From positions 32,939,849 to 33,003,848 of the forward strand of contig OY747721.1 in the NCBI GenBank assembly GCA_963556495.2: a stretch of DNA of 64,000 bases. Direction: 5' to 3'. A program made the translations under genes and the position numbers. Below the pieces are notes generated by a model that made no database searches, was not told the origin of the DNA, and saw only the letters and a program-made list of their open reading frames with translations. Of the stretch, positions 37,001 through 45,000 are shown piece after piece. Numbering within the stretch: position 1 is the first letter of the stretch; every line of letters starts with the position of its first letter. Source of the DNA: Valencia hispanica (Eukaryota > Chordata > Actinopteri > Cyprinodontiformes > Valenciidae).

Positions 37001-40000
37001 TTCTTTCTTAGAAACTTTCTGGGGAGAGAGTTAATTACAACAAATAATCTTTGGAGGTATATTTTAATATGAATGTCCAGCTGTTGAATGAAATGATCAG
37101 GGATTAGTAATTTTCTTTTTGCTACAAAATAAAATTGGAACTTGGTTTGTTAAATGTTTCTGAGGTATCAGAAACATGTACAATAATCTAGGTCATGCTG
37201 CTCCCTACCTGTGCAGAGTTTCATCTATTTGATACGGTTGATTTGTATCACACCGTTTTTAAATGCAGGACTCAGCCAGCTTCTTCGTTTTCTGGTTACT
37301 GACTTGTTTGTTTCGTAACAGGAGAAGATCTACAAACTGTACGAGACAAAAATCCATGGAGACTTTGACACAAACAGCCACATCCAGAAAAAAAAGGAAT
37401 TTAGAAACCCGAGGTATGCAGCTCAGCTGAGAAACACATGCCAATGGTGCACTCACTCTTACACAGGCCATGATTTACACCATATCAGATGAAAGTTTTT
37501 TCTTTTCTTTCTTTTTTTTAAATTGAAAGACCTCACAAATACATTTAATACTATCCATCCTTAAAACTTCTGACACGACCTGACGGTCCGTTCATGTCTG
37601 AGCAGCTCATCACTGACCCTAACCCAGCTTCTTTGGGTTTCTTTCAGTATTTACGAGAAACTCATTCAGTTTTGTGGAATAGACGAACTGGGGACAAACT
37701 ACCCGAAAGACATGTTTGATCCTCATGGCTGGTCGGAGGACTCCTACTACGAAGCTCTCGGTAAGACGGCTCGTGTCTTCTTTCATGTGTTTATGATTAC
37801 AGCTGAGAACTCATGATTATGTTCTCCGCCCAGCCAAAGCACAGAAAGTGGAGATGGACAAGTTGGAGAAGGCCAAGAAGGAGCGGACCAAGGTGAGCTT
37901 TAGAGAGAATAAAAGAGGATAAATACGCTGTCAGCATCAGGGGCAAGTCTCCACCAGCTGCGCTACATTTTTACTTGATGATCTTCCATCTCAGCGCAGG
38001 TAATCTTTGCCAAGTTGAGCTCTCGTAATAGCCCAACCAAGTGCAGGTTTGCAGCTTGGCTGTACTCACTTGGATCTTTATTATATCACCTTTGTCTCTG
38101 GTAAAACTTTGAACTTTTTTTATTCAGAAAGGGTTTTAGAAATCAGAAAGGGTTTTATTGCCAAATGTTGGGTAGGTTTACAACATTAGGAAATTGCTGC
38201 GGTACTTTGTGCAAACATACAAGAACAAACAGAAAAAACACTTAAACAAAAATAAAAATATAATATGCTAAACAGATTGATATATACATGAGTGCAGGTA
38301 ACGATCGGTGCAAATCAGACAGGTCCAAAAAAAACCACAATATGGGTCATGTAACTGAGCGGGTGGTGGGAACAGTCTTAGGGTTATTGTTCATGAGTCC
38401 AACAGCAGAGGGGAAGAAACTGTTCTTATGGCGAGAGGTTCTGGTCCGAATGGACCGGAGCCTCCTGCCTGAGGGGAGCAGGTCAAAGAGTCTGTGTCCA
38501 GGGTGAGAAGGGTCGGCTGTTATCCGACCTGCACGCCCAAGTGTCCTGGAGGTGTACAGGTTCTGTAGAGATGGGAGTCTGCAGCCAATCACCTTCTCAG
38601 CAGAGCGCACAACACGCTGCAGTCTCTGTTTGTCCCTGATGGTGGCGCCAGCATACCACACTGTGATGGAGGAGGTGAGGATGGACTCGGTGATTGCGGT
38701 GTAGAACTGCGTCATCGTCCGTTCTGGCAGGTTTAATTTCTTCAGCTGCCTCAGGACGTACATCCTCTGCTGGGCCTTCTTTATGACGGAGGTGATGGTG
38801 GGCTCTCACTTGAGGTCCTGGGTAGGGCTACACGATTAACCTTTATCGCATCGATATTGAGGTTTTAACTCCTGCGATAACCTAACCTCAGGAGGCTGAG
38901 GTTTTTTTTCCCGCCCCTGACATTTGAGTGACAAACCTATTCTCCAATCAAAATGGTTGAGTCTCGCATTCCTGGTTTGCTGGCCAATCAGAAACGGTGA
39001 TGGGAAACAAGCTTGTATGCAAAGCAGTGTTGCCAACTTGGCAACTTTACTATATTTAGCGAGTTTTCCAACCCCCCTGGCAAAGTTTTTTTTTTTTTTT
39101 TTTTAAGTGACTAGTGACAAATCTAGCAGCTTTTCCATGTGTTGCTAGAGACTTTTGGCGACTTGTTTAATGTGAAAGCAGAATGTATTTCTCACTGTTC
39201 TCAGCGGGTAGCGGGAGAGGAACCTGGCTGCAGATCTCTGCTGTCAGTCTCTCTCCGCTGCCGCGCTCAGGTTGACAACCGTCCCGTAAAAAACGGAATC
39301 GTCCCGTATTCGGAGAAAATATTACGCGTTACGTATTAAGGTGAGAAGGATTTGTCCCGTATTTCAGCTAGAATGAAAAGACACAAAGCTGGAGTTATTG
39401 TGTCTTTACGCTGCGCAGCTGCCTCGCCTTCTCATTCGCTCCCCTCCCCCTCCTGTTGCTCCTTCAATCATGAAACTGATCAATGATCAGCTGATCGGCT
39501 TTTCTGTCGCAGTCCCGTTTCTGTTTGTTTATCGGGACTTTTAGCAGATAGAGGAAACCAGCGGGTGTCGCGCTAAACAACAGCAGCACGTTTAAGCTTG
39601 ATAAACTGTTGTTAGAATTGATTTTAATATGACTTTCTGATGTTTGCTGAAGCCACAGCCGTAACAGCTGCTGGTCATGATATCGGTTTGCATATGTGGT
39701 GAGATGGAAACATGAAGATGAAACCAGGAGATGTTCTTACTGAATCATCAGAGCTGAACAGGTGATTGAGAAAGAGGTTTACCTTTTAGGTGACATGAAT
39801 GAGTTGAAGGGAAGTTATAAACTGTTTCTGAGAGACAAATAACACCAGGATCTTCTAGCTGACAGCTGGTAGCTGTGCAGGGGCGGAAAGTTTTGCCCGG
39901 GGGCCAGGTAGGGCATTAACAGGAAAAGGGGGGGCACAAAAACATACTTTTCTTATTCTCATTTAAAATGTCTAGCTTTTAATAAATAATTATCTGACTC

Positions 40001-43000
40001 TTACAACCAATTGGATGTAGTGGTCATAAATCCTTTATCGTATCCAGCAAATATTAAGTCTAATATAGTATCCTACTAAGCTATAGTACTTTTCCCTTCG
40101 GGAAGGTACCATCTGTGCAGTCTGCAGTTCTGTCAAAGAAAGATGCTGAATCTATTTAATTATTATAGAAAAATAATTCATTTCTGTGCATTTGTTTTAC
40201 ATGTGCATTAAATTGAAGTCGATTAGGTGGATTAGGCATCATGAGGCGGAGGGTGGGGGGTGGTTCCTTAATTTATTTGCTGGGAGTACCCTACCGTCAG
40301 GTTACTACGTCTTATCTTGCAGAAGGATGGAAAAGGTCTTGTTTTTAATTATTGTCATTTATTTTAAAATGTGTGCAATATAACAGTTTCATGTTTAGTA
40401 AATGGCAGTGGACTGCAGAAGATTATGTTTTCTAATTGTAAATCTAAATCTAATAAGAGTTCATTTTCTATTTTTCAATGGCAAAGATTCGTCAATTTAA
40501 AAAAAATAAATTAAGCTACCTGTTTAAGTTAATTTCCATTATGTCTTATTCTTTGGTATTTAGGTTCAGGTATTTAATAATCATGAAGCATTGAACAATC
40601 TCATTACCTCAATCACTATGTAGTTTATATTAGAGAATTTTCAGGTTCAACAGCAGACAAAAGCCAGAAGAGGGCCTTGGCCACATAAATATTTTTTAGG
40701 TTATTGTATATTGTTCGCATTGTGTGTCAAGTTGTACAAGACTGTGTTGTAAAAGTAACAATATATTTCATTCATAATTTTAGTTTTATGCCCTTAAAAG
40801 TATCGAAAGTAAAAATTGAAAATCGCAATATTTGTCAGAAAAACCACAATTAGGTTTTTTGTCAAAATCGTGCACCCCTAGTCCAGGGTGATGGTGGTAC
40901 CCAGGAAGCGGAACGAGTCCACAGTGGTGATGGGGTGTCAGTCAGGACGATGGGGGGAGTGGCGCTGTGTGCTTCCTAAAGTCCAGGAGACACACTGTCT
41001 GGGCCGGGAGCTTTTCTAGCATTTAGGCTCTTAAACTGTTTCCTCACATCTGCTTCATGAATATGAAGGGTTTTAGTTGGAGTTGATGTGAGTTCGTCAT
41101 AGGTGAGGGGTGATTATTGGTGATATTGTTGGCGTCAAGCTGTCTCTGAGGGATGAGAGTGAAAAAGGAGGTGTATAGTGTACCTGTGGTTAGAAAACGG
41201 CCACACACTGCTATGATTTGCTGCAACAGCATCAAGTAAAGCGTTGGACAGAAGTTTAAACTTCCAGCAAAGCGAGGATGCGCTCCACATAAGCTGTTCT
41301 TTCTTTGTCTTCTGTCAAATATTGGCTCTGGAGGGAGTTTATGGTGCAGCGAAAATACAAAAGTGAGAGAAATGCTGCAGCTGTTGCTCCTCAGTGATGT
41401 TTCAACGGGTTTGTTTCTTCAGATCGAGTTTGTCACAGGAACCAAGAAGGGTACAAACGCCTCCAGCACAGCAGCCTCCACAACCAGCAGCAGCACCACC
41501 ACAACAGCCACAGGTAAAGTTCACTTCCACAACCCCCCTGAAGACTCAACCTCTCTTAGACAAGATAGACTTATGCGTCGGTGTGATAATAAAAAATAGA
41601 TTTCAATCTATATTTCAGTGGCAGTTGTTTGTTTTTTAAGTAAATGAGCACAATTTGTTCCACAAGTATTCATACCCCTTGAATATTTTCTGCCCTTTTT
41701 TTATGTTTCCAAAGTAAACAACATTGTAATGTGGTAGACCAACAACAAGTAATGTAAACCTGTGTGAAGTGGAAGGAAAATGATACAGTTTTTTTGTTTT
41801 TTACAAATAAACCTCTGCAAAGTTTGGTGTGTATTTACTTACTTTGTAGAAGCACAATTGTTCTGTGTTTCCAGCTTCAAGTATCTATAGGGAGCCTAAA
41901 TCTCCTCCCCCTTCCAGTCGGCCCATGAATGAAAGTCAATGGAGCGATAAGTTATTTTCTCGTCCGCTTTGGCTTATGCCCTGAATCACACATATGCTGT
42001 ACTTCATTTTAAATAACTAATGATGTGACTGTTTGTGATGTGATTTGTGATTTATTTGCTTGTAAAAATTCGTAATTAAAAAGTATACAAATCAGAAGTC
42101 GCATATATGATGTCAGCTAACATTAGCTACTCACCAATCCCTTGTAGAGCTTGTCCCACATGCTGGCTCGCACTCAGTCAACTATTGATTGTAGGGGACC
42201 CATGGACCGGAAGGAGATGGGCGTGATTTAAGCTCCCTATTGTAATTAGATCTGGACTTTGACTGGGCCATTCTGAGACATGGATATGCTTCATTCTGAA
42301 TCATTCAGTTGTAGCTCTGGCTGCATGTTGGTGTAAACAATACATCAACTCTGACCAGCTTCCCCACTCCTCTTAAATAAAACCATCTCCACAGCATAAT
42401 GCTGCCACCACCACGTTTCATAGTGGGGATGGTGTTTGTTTTCAGAATGATTAGGTGACTTCTGAAGCCAACTGACTGCACTTTGTTTAATTTAGGGGTA
42501 TTACATTAAAAGTGGCTAAATATAAATTTCAGCTTTTTTTTATACAATCTGCTTTACAATCATTTACTACTTTAGATTGGTCTCTAATGGTCTAAAATAC
42601 ATTGAAGATTTTGGTTTTAATGTTTATGTCAGGGGTCTGCAACCTTTACTGTCCAAAGAGTCATTTTTGCCCCCAGTCCAGCTAAATAAAACTCGTGTAA
42701 AGCCGCAAATGTTACCTGACATCTTTGGGAAGGGTATAATAAAAAAATAAAAAATCTTATTTTGATAATTTGTTGTGTTCTTTAAAGAACCAACACTTCA
42801 TTTTAGTTTTGGGTTTTTCAAACAATGAAAAACATGAAACTTGTGCAAAAAAAAGGATGGATATGTTTCTTCTATGGGATGTTTTTGATGGAAAATTATG
42901 GAAAAAAGCCAAATTTTACAGCCTATTGAAAAGATAAATTAATCTTTTTGTGTCATTCTGTTTAAAAAGACCGGACTACTGAAATGTCCTGACTTGGCTC

Positions 43001-43964
43001 AACTCTAAACAGTACAAATACTTTATAAGGCAAGACACAACCAACTTCCCCCCAAAAAATATTGAAATTGTTTCATGAAAGGGATGGAGGTTACAACCTA
43101 AGGGGGAATTTGAATTTAAAAATATATGCCTTCGGAATAACATTAAAAAGTCGGTGTATCTCGGTAGCAGGTGTTTAAAATATGGAATGATGTAACAGAT
43201 GACATAAAACAAAGTCAAAACATAAACCAAGTCAAAAGAAAATTCAAAGTACAAGTTTTTAATGTATACAGCAATGAGGAAGAATAGTACAAACCAGAAT
43301 AATGTCGGAAGGTAATGATGGTAGTGTAGAGATGAGAGCCTTTTGTTTTGTTTGACGGTACTGTTCTGTTTTTGACTTTCTTGTGATTTTTTTTTCTACT
43401 TGAAATTTTTTTTTAAGTTAGGTAAAAAGAGTGAATTTATAATTTTTTTAAGTTTACCTTTTATTTTACTTCTTTGAAAGACGATGTGTAAAGGTCCTTT
43501 TGGGCCTTAAAAGTGTATACTTCAACCTACCTTTTCAAACAATTCAACTGTTCAATGTTGATTGAAACAATTTTTTTTTTTTTTTTGATGAACAATATAT
43601 ACCACACAGTCACTCTGAATTTCTGCCAATAATTCATAAACATGTGGCTTGTTTCCTAGATGTAAACCAATAGATATGAACTAACAACTCAAACAGCCAC
43701 CCCTGATGATCAACCCACTCCCAGAACAGGGATACCTGTGAGTTCACTGAATTGATTCCTACTTTGTGGTTCATCTCACCAGCAGACGCCCAGAAGAGGA
43801 AAAGCAAGTGGGACTCTGCGATCCCCGTCACCCTGGCTCAGCCCACCCTCATCACCACCACAGCCACCCTTCCTGCAGTCGTGTCTGTAACCACCACAGC
43901 TAGCGGTACAAAGACCACGGTCATCTCGGCGGTGGGCACCATCTTAAAAAAAGCAAAGCAGTGA
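12939..43964 (+). CDS. sap30bp: SAP30-binding protein (HCNGP family), ten coding exons
   Basis: CDS join(12939..13032, 15139..15248, 21978..22025, 28242..28281, 34188..34276, 37322..37413, 37648..37760, 37834..37892, 41423..41513, 43783..43964). It totals 918 nt, 305 aa (human 308), and all phases agree. SAP30BP is a nuclear protein that binds the corepressor subunit SAP30 and is reported to work with the splicing factor RBM17 on short introns. Residues 1-31 match the human start (GKK.VL.SSLA.Y.EDSE). Residues 32-84 are an acidic, fast-evolving linker. Residues 85-215 are the HCNGP-like core, with MSPNEIRIPPEP, KKKEFRNPSIYEKLIQ, GTNYPKDMFDPHGWSEDSYY and a Lys-rich helix. Residues 216-305 are a Thr/Ser-rich tail with KRKSKWD and VISAVGTILKKAKQ. 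The start at 12939 has a strong Kozak context; in-frame ATGs at 12837 and 12924 are weaker and absent from human. Identity is certain. Confidence 0.97.
13745..14062 (+). mobile_element. Rex1/L2-like LINE, 3' end
   Basis: The + strand encodes the ORF2 C-terminus (DCYRRSFLPTAIRIYNNSLK, about 13932-14000), followed by a short 3' UTR and the tail GGGATCAATAAAGTATTTTG. It is a 5'-truncated copy in sap30bp intron 1. Confidence 0.8.
14338..14385 (-). mobile_element. LINE 3' tail fragment
   Basis: ACTTTATTGATCCCAGAGGG is the complement of the same LINE tail seen at 13745-14062 and 44517-45000. Only about 45 bp are recognisable. Confidence 0.65.
14386..15138. other. Unassigned sap30bp intron 1 sequence
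   Basis: No gene or clear element. A short A-run occurs near 14985-15000. Confidence 0.3.
15139..15248 (+). CDS. sap30bp: sap30bp coding exon 2
   Basis: Phase 1 in, phase 0 out. Contains YGEDDL, matching human YGEDDF, then a divergent acidic stretch. The donor TCG/GTCAGT is unusual but usable. Confidence 0.88.
15249..16243. other. Unassigned sap30bp intron 2 sequence with a hAT-like end
   Basis: Around 15715-15732 the string AATTGGTGCATCTCTAG resembles the terminal repeat of fish hAT elements (complement of TAGAGATGCACC). The rest is unassigned. Confidence 0.3.
16244..16742. mobile_element. MITE with CAGTGACTTTACATGC-type ends
   Basis: The left end CAGTGACTTTACATGCAG mirrors the right end GTGCCTGTAAACGTACTG imperfectly. 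Internal TTACTCTGGATGGAG and ATTATCTGAGTGACATGTAA halves also mirror one another. It has no coding capacity. Confidence 0.45.
16743..17910. other. Unassigned sap30bp intron 2 sequence
   Basis: No recognised gene. An ORF of 76 codons at 17387-17617 matches nothing known to me and has no splice context. Confidence 0.3.
17911..19208. mobile_element. Probable non-autonomous hAT-like element
   Basis: The left end TAGTGGTGTTCCATCTTGGG and the right end GAGTCGGCACACCTCTA are approximate inverted repeats. Each is followed inward by AT-rich TCGATTAAT or ATTAATCGATT strings. The inside has no transposase that I can read. Ends are tentative. Confidence 0.4.
19209..19867. other. Unassigned sap30bp intron 2 sequence
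   Basis: No gene seen. A C-run at 19826-19834 is notable. Confidence 0.3.
19868..19988 (-). mobile_element. hAT-like terminal fragment
   Basis: GATATATCGTGCATCTCTG at the right edge is the complement of a hAT end (CAGAGATGCACGATATATCG). The inside repeats CATCGGCCGATACCGATG-type strings, common in this family in fish. Confidence 0.55.
19989..20935 (-). repeat. Dispersed repeat, copy A (inverted relative to 39265-40170)
   Basis: About 930 bp match 39265-40170 in reverse complement over many blocks: GGGACGGTTGGCAACCCT, TAAACGTGCTGCTGTTGTTT, ACCAGCAGCTTTTATGGC, TAACTTCCCTTCAACTCATT, TGTTAATGCCCTACCTGGCC and AAAAGCTAGACATTTTAAAT. The ORF at 20803-21009 is inside it and not a gene. Confidence 0.8.
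20936..21977. other. Unassigned intron sequence with G and C homopolymers
   Basis: There is a T8-G4-TG13-type run at 21301-21332 and a C17-type run at about 21922-21939, just upstream of sap30bp exon 3. No gene is recognised. Confidence 0.35.
21978..22025 (+). CDS. sap30bp: sap30bp coding exon 3
   Basis: Sixteen codons, mostly Asp and Glu, corresponding to the human acidic linker. The acceptor is TTTTTATAG and the donor GAG/GTATTT is weak. A C-homopolymer run lies about 40 bp upstream. Confidence 0.82.
22026..23474. other. Unassigned sap30bp intron 3 sequence
   Basis: No gene or repeat family recognised; AT-rich. Confidence 0.3.
23475..24468. mobile_element. Non-autonomous DNA element (copy 1), split by another MITE
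   Basis: Two blocks, 23475-23608 and 24214-24468, match a continuous copy at 46762-47122. Shared strings include TGGTGGCTGTTTTCACCTTC, TTCCAGTGGAT, TAAACTGGATGTGT and GGAGTGTTTAGAATG, and the ends carry ATATATCG and CCAATACACAT. The inner 605 bp are a separate insertion. Confidence 0.65.
23609..24213. mobile_element. MITE with GTCCACACG terminal inverted repeats
   Basis: Left end TAGGCAACGTCCACACG and right end CGTGTGGACGGGCCCTA form an inverted repeat. The inside mirrors itself partly (GAAACCGAGTGAAAACGG against CACACGAAACCGCAACAGTG). The 181-codon - frame across it is an accident of this sequence. It lies inside the element at 23475-24468. Confidence 0.65.
24469..25568. other. Unassigned sap30bp intron 3 sequence
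   Basis: No gene seen. Near 25540 the string AGAGATGCACCAATCAG resembles a hAT end. A GC-richer patch at 24955-25085 has a short - frame with no recognised match. Confidence 0.3.
25569..26017. mobile_element. Tc1-type MITE with TA duplication
   Basis: Left end CAGTTGAACCCAAAATTATC and right end ATTTACGATCAACTG are inverted repeats. Both are flanked by TA (25567-25568, 26018-26019). The motif resembles the Passport-like Tc1 group of fish. It has no transposase frame and is about 449 bp long. Confidence 0.65.
26262..26975. repeat. Repeat rich in CCAAGACCAAGAC units, split by a hAT MITE
   Basis: Short GACCAAGACC-type units occur at 26280-26360 and again at 26835-26965. Phrases such as ACCGCCTAAACCGAGACCAA are repeated on both sides, so part of the unit is duplicated around the insertion. 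Confidence 0.6.
26608..26834. mobile_element. hAT-type MITE with perfect 8-bp target duplication
   Basis: The 227-bp insert starts TAGGCATGGTTCGGTAT and ends with the near-complement ACCGGCCCATGTCTA. GTCAAGAC flanks it exactly on both sides (26600-26607 and 26835-26842). An 8-bp duplication is the hAT hallmark. It is non-coding. Confidence 0.8.
26976..28241. other. Unassigned sap30bp intron 3 sequence
   Basis: No gene recognised. An A-run lies near 27243-27256. The stretch just before exon 4 is a C/T-rich branch and pyrimidine tract. Confidence 0.3.
28242..28281 (+). CDS. sap30bp: sap30bp coding exon 4
   Basis: A 40-nt exon encoding ASEAEKMDPNELV, matching human EAEKRDPQELV. The acceptor follows a long pyrimidine tract; donor GTGAGT. 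Confidence 0.95.
29184..30296 (+). mobile_element. pogo/Tigger-like non-autonomous element, copy 1
   Basis: Terminal repeats CCGTAATTTTCGAACTATAA (left) and AATAGTCCAAACATTACAG (right) are flanked by TA on both sides (29182-29183, 30297-30298). The inner part matches copy 2 at 58868-59518, with a broken remnant of the same HTH-bearing frame. A second insert (about 29690-30130) splits it. Confidence 0.75.
29690..30130 (+). mobile_element. SINE- or LINE-tail-like insertion inside the pogo-like element
   Basis: This stretch is absent from the sister element at 58868-59518. Its right part has GAGTTATGTTGCTAACAGAC followed by (ACAG)n-like repeats and GGAGGAGGTGA, which resembles tails of fish retroposons. 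The family is not certain. Confidence 0.4.
30748..30873. repeat. Palindromic MITE, copy 2
   Basis: GTGTTTCCCAACCCTGGCCC at the left and GCTTGAAAAACACTGG at the right mirror one another. The middle carries ACCAGGTGTGCTGAAGCAGG, as at 3866-4062. Confidence 0.6.
30985..31132 (+). mobile_element. Tc1/mariner 3' terminal fragment
   Basis: Strings TAGGTTGGTCTCTCACCTTA, GTAACACGTGGAAATGTG and GTGTGAATACTTTTGCAAGG match the end region of fish Tc1 elements. No coding sequence remains. Confidence 0.55.
31133..33194. other. Unassigned sap30bp intron 4 sequence
   Basis: No gene recognised. The 124-codon - frame at 31461-31835 and several overlapping frames near 32917-33244 have no family resemblance, no consistent splice sites and no neighbour logic. 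Confidence 0.3.
33195..34055 (+). mobile_element. DNA transposon remnant with a host-like N-terminal fragment
   Basis: The ends are rough inverted repeats: CAGGGTATCCACGGGGTC and AAGTCTTAAATTTGG at the left, TAAGATCCCTGTATATACCG at the right. Inside, + frame 33378-33635 encodes SLEVEDFKRWLKPVAENN, which resembles the start of zinc-finger domains of some fish DNA transposons. The frame fails right after it. Assignment is by resemblance only. Confidence 0.45.
34188..34276 (+). CDS. sap30bp: sap30bp coding exon 5
   Basis: Encodes FSEKVRNMSPNEIRIPPEP and GRCSSQLQ, nearly identical to human. A TG-rich tract precedes the acceptor. Confidence 0.97.
34277..37321. other. Unassigned sap30bp intron 5 sequence
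   Basis: No gene recognised in about 3 kb. It holds an A-run at 36020-36037 and several short frames. The 116-codon - frame at 34606-34956 is not recognised. Confidence 0.3.
37322..37413 (+). CDS. sap30bp: sap30bp coding exon 6
   Basis: Encodes EKIYKLYETKI through KKKEFRNP; ends in phase 2 at donor GTATGC. Confidence 0.97.
37648..37760 (+). CDS. sap30bp: sap30bp coding exon 7
   Basis: Most conserved part of the family core: IYEKLIQFCGIDELGTNYPK and DMFDPHGWSEDSYYEAL. Donor GTAAGA. Confidence 0.98.
37834..37892 (+). CDS. sap30bp: sap30bp coding exon 8
   Basis: Encodes the Lys/Glu-rich helix AKAQKVEMDKLEKAKKERTK. The intron before it is only 73 bp. Confidence 0.97.
38823..40880. mobile_element. 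hAT-type element inside the LINE, with 8-bp duplication
   Basis: The left end TAGGGCTACACGATT and the right end AATCGTGCACCCCTA are inverted repeats. The flanks GTCCTGGG (38815-38822) and GTCCAGGG (40881-40888) are an 8-bp target duplication with one mismatch, as expected of hAT. No transposase was found. The inside contains further repeats, including the copy at 39265-40170. Confidence 0.8.
39265..40170 (+). repeat. Dispersed repeat, copy B (inverted relative to 19989-20935)
   Basis: Starts with GGTTGACAACCGTCCCGTAA and ends near TGAATCTATTTAATTATTAT. It is the reverse complement of most of 19989-20935 with moderate divergence. It lies inside the hAT-type element, so it either belongs to it or was inserted later. 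Confidence 0.8.
41423..41513 (+). CDS. sap30bp: sap30bp coding exon 9
   Basis: Encodes IEFVTGTKKGT and a Thr/Ser/Ala low-complexity run; phase 1 out at donor GTAAAG. Confidence 0.95.
41655..42620 (-). mobile_element. Tc1/mariner remnant in sap30bp intron 9
   Basis: The left end has AAGTATTCATACCCCTTGAA and AATGTGGTAGACCAACAACA. The right part has GATCTGGACTTTGACTGGGC, the complement of the GGSIMLWG block (CACAGCATAATGCTGCCACC) near 42391-42411, and the end string GATTAGGTGACTTCTGAAGC. Most of the transposase is deleted. It is interrupted by a MITE at 41888-42239. Confidence 0.7.
41888..42239. mobile_element. MITE with TAGGGAGC terminal repeats, nested in the Tc1
   Basis: Left end TAGGGAGCCTAAATCTCC and right end GCGTGATTTAAGCTCCCTA are inverted repeats. 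The inner GGCCCATGAATGAAAGTCAA and GGACCCATGGACCGG also mirror partly. No clear target duplication was resolved. Confidence 0.6.
42628..42760. mobile_element. hAT-like terminal fragment
   Basis: TCAGGGGTCTGCAACCTTTA and AAAGAGTCATTTTTGCCCCC are the end motif of a common fish hAT/MITE family. The other end was not found. Confidence 0.4.
42990..43545 (+). mobile_element. Probable LINE reverse-transcriptase C-terminal remnant
   Basis: On the + strand fragments such as KYGMM (LWN-like position), then SQNINQVKRKFKVQVFNVYS, resemble the end of LINE ORF2 proteins (GVKLWN followed by KKFK). Frames are broken, and a T-rich 3' region follows. Confidence 0.35.
43783..43964 (+). CDS. sap30bp: sap30bp coding exon 10 (terminal)
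   Basis: Encodes ADAQKRKSKWDSAIPVT to the C-terminal KKAKQ and stop TGA 43962-43964. The acceptor is a tandem CAG CAG, so the exon may also start at 43786, which drops one Ala. Confidence 0.95.
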
Positions 43965-44463
43965 ACGGGGAACACCAAGCAAGAAGGGTCACACGTTGGA
44001 CCATAGGAACGATGGATTGAGACCGATCCTTTCCGACTGAAGACCGAGTAACCCGGCTGCTCTGTGTTCAGGCCATCGTACGATCTGCTGAACATGGACT
44101 CATCAGAGCGCTGGACTGCTTTCTGTACCTGGGACTGTATCTGCACTGCTGCGTCATAAAGCCAAATTAACTTCAGCGGTAATATCATTATTTCTGATGC
44201 ACGCAGATCGGTGTATTAAAACAAGTTTTCATAGGTCGGCAACACCTGATAACTTAATACAGTTTAAATGGAACCTGGTCCTAAGCAGACTGGTTGAAAT
44301 AAACTGAAAGCTGTCTATTTTTATATTCATAGTTGTAGTAAGATGTAGTCAGGCTTTTTCTGTCAGTGTGTGTGCAGTTTTTATTTGTTGCATTTTTGTG
44401 ACAGTGAACATCTTTCAGACAATTTATTTTGTAATCTTCTACATATGTGTTGATTGTGAGGGG

Positions 44464-44469
44464 AATAAA
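44464..44469 (+). other. sap30bp: sap30bp polyadenylation signal
   Basis: AATAAA about 500 bp after the sap30bp stop, just before LINE sequence begins at 44517. Confidence 0.65.
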
Positions 44470-44516
44470 TGAATCAGATGTTGCCTTTTCTTTTGGATTT
44501 TTCTCTCTTCAATTCT

Positions 44517-45000
44517 TCAAATTCAAAAATACTTTATTGATCCCAGAGGGAAATTAAGTGTTGGTATAGCTCATATAATTAATTCTTTAAGGAGTTATTG
44601 TAGATGATGATGGCTGTGGGCAGGAAAGATTTCCTGTAGCGGTCTGTATTGCAGTGAAACTGAAGAAGCTTCCAACTGAAGACGCTCTGCTGTTGTATGA
44701 CTCATGAAGATGATGCTCAGGGTTGTCCATAATTTTTTTTGATTTTATGAAGAATCCTTCTTTGTATTATCATCTCCAGATTTTCCACAGTTGTCCCAAG
44801 AACAGAACCAGCCTTCTTTATCAGGTTGTTTAGCCTTTTTAAATCCCTGGCTCTGATGCTGCTACCCCAACAGATGACGGCTGAAGAGATTACACTCTCC
44901 ACAACAGACTTGAAGAAGATCTCCAGCATCTTGCTGCAAACCTTGAAGGACCTAAGCTTCCTCAAGAAGTACAGTCTGCTCTTGATTAGTTAGGGAGATT
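44517..45000 (-). mobile_element. Rex1/L2-like LINE, 5'-truncated 3' end
   Basis: - frame 44965 to 44717 encodes RKLRSFKVCSKMLEIFFKSV, VICWGSSIRARDLKRLNNLI and KKAGSVLG, the conserved ORF2 C-terminal region. The 3' tail is the complement of GGGATCAATAAAGTATTTTT at about 44529-44548. Confidence 0.85.

Larger units (their letters stand above)
38125..41240 (-). mobile_element. Rex1/L2-like LINE, 3' half, split by a hAT element
   Basis: From 38763 down to 38347 the - strand encodes an RT C-terminal region: RQLKKLNLPERTMTQFYTAI, ESILTSSITVWYAGATIRDK, RLFDLLPSGRRLRSIRTRTS and KNSFFPSAVGLMN. The 3' end lies near 38125 (complement of a TTTATTGCCAA-type tail). The element resumes at about 40889 with TGATGGTGGTACCCAGGAAG. 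It is 5'-truncated and broken. Confidence 0.8.
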
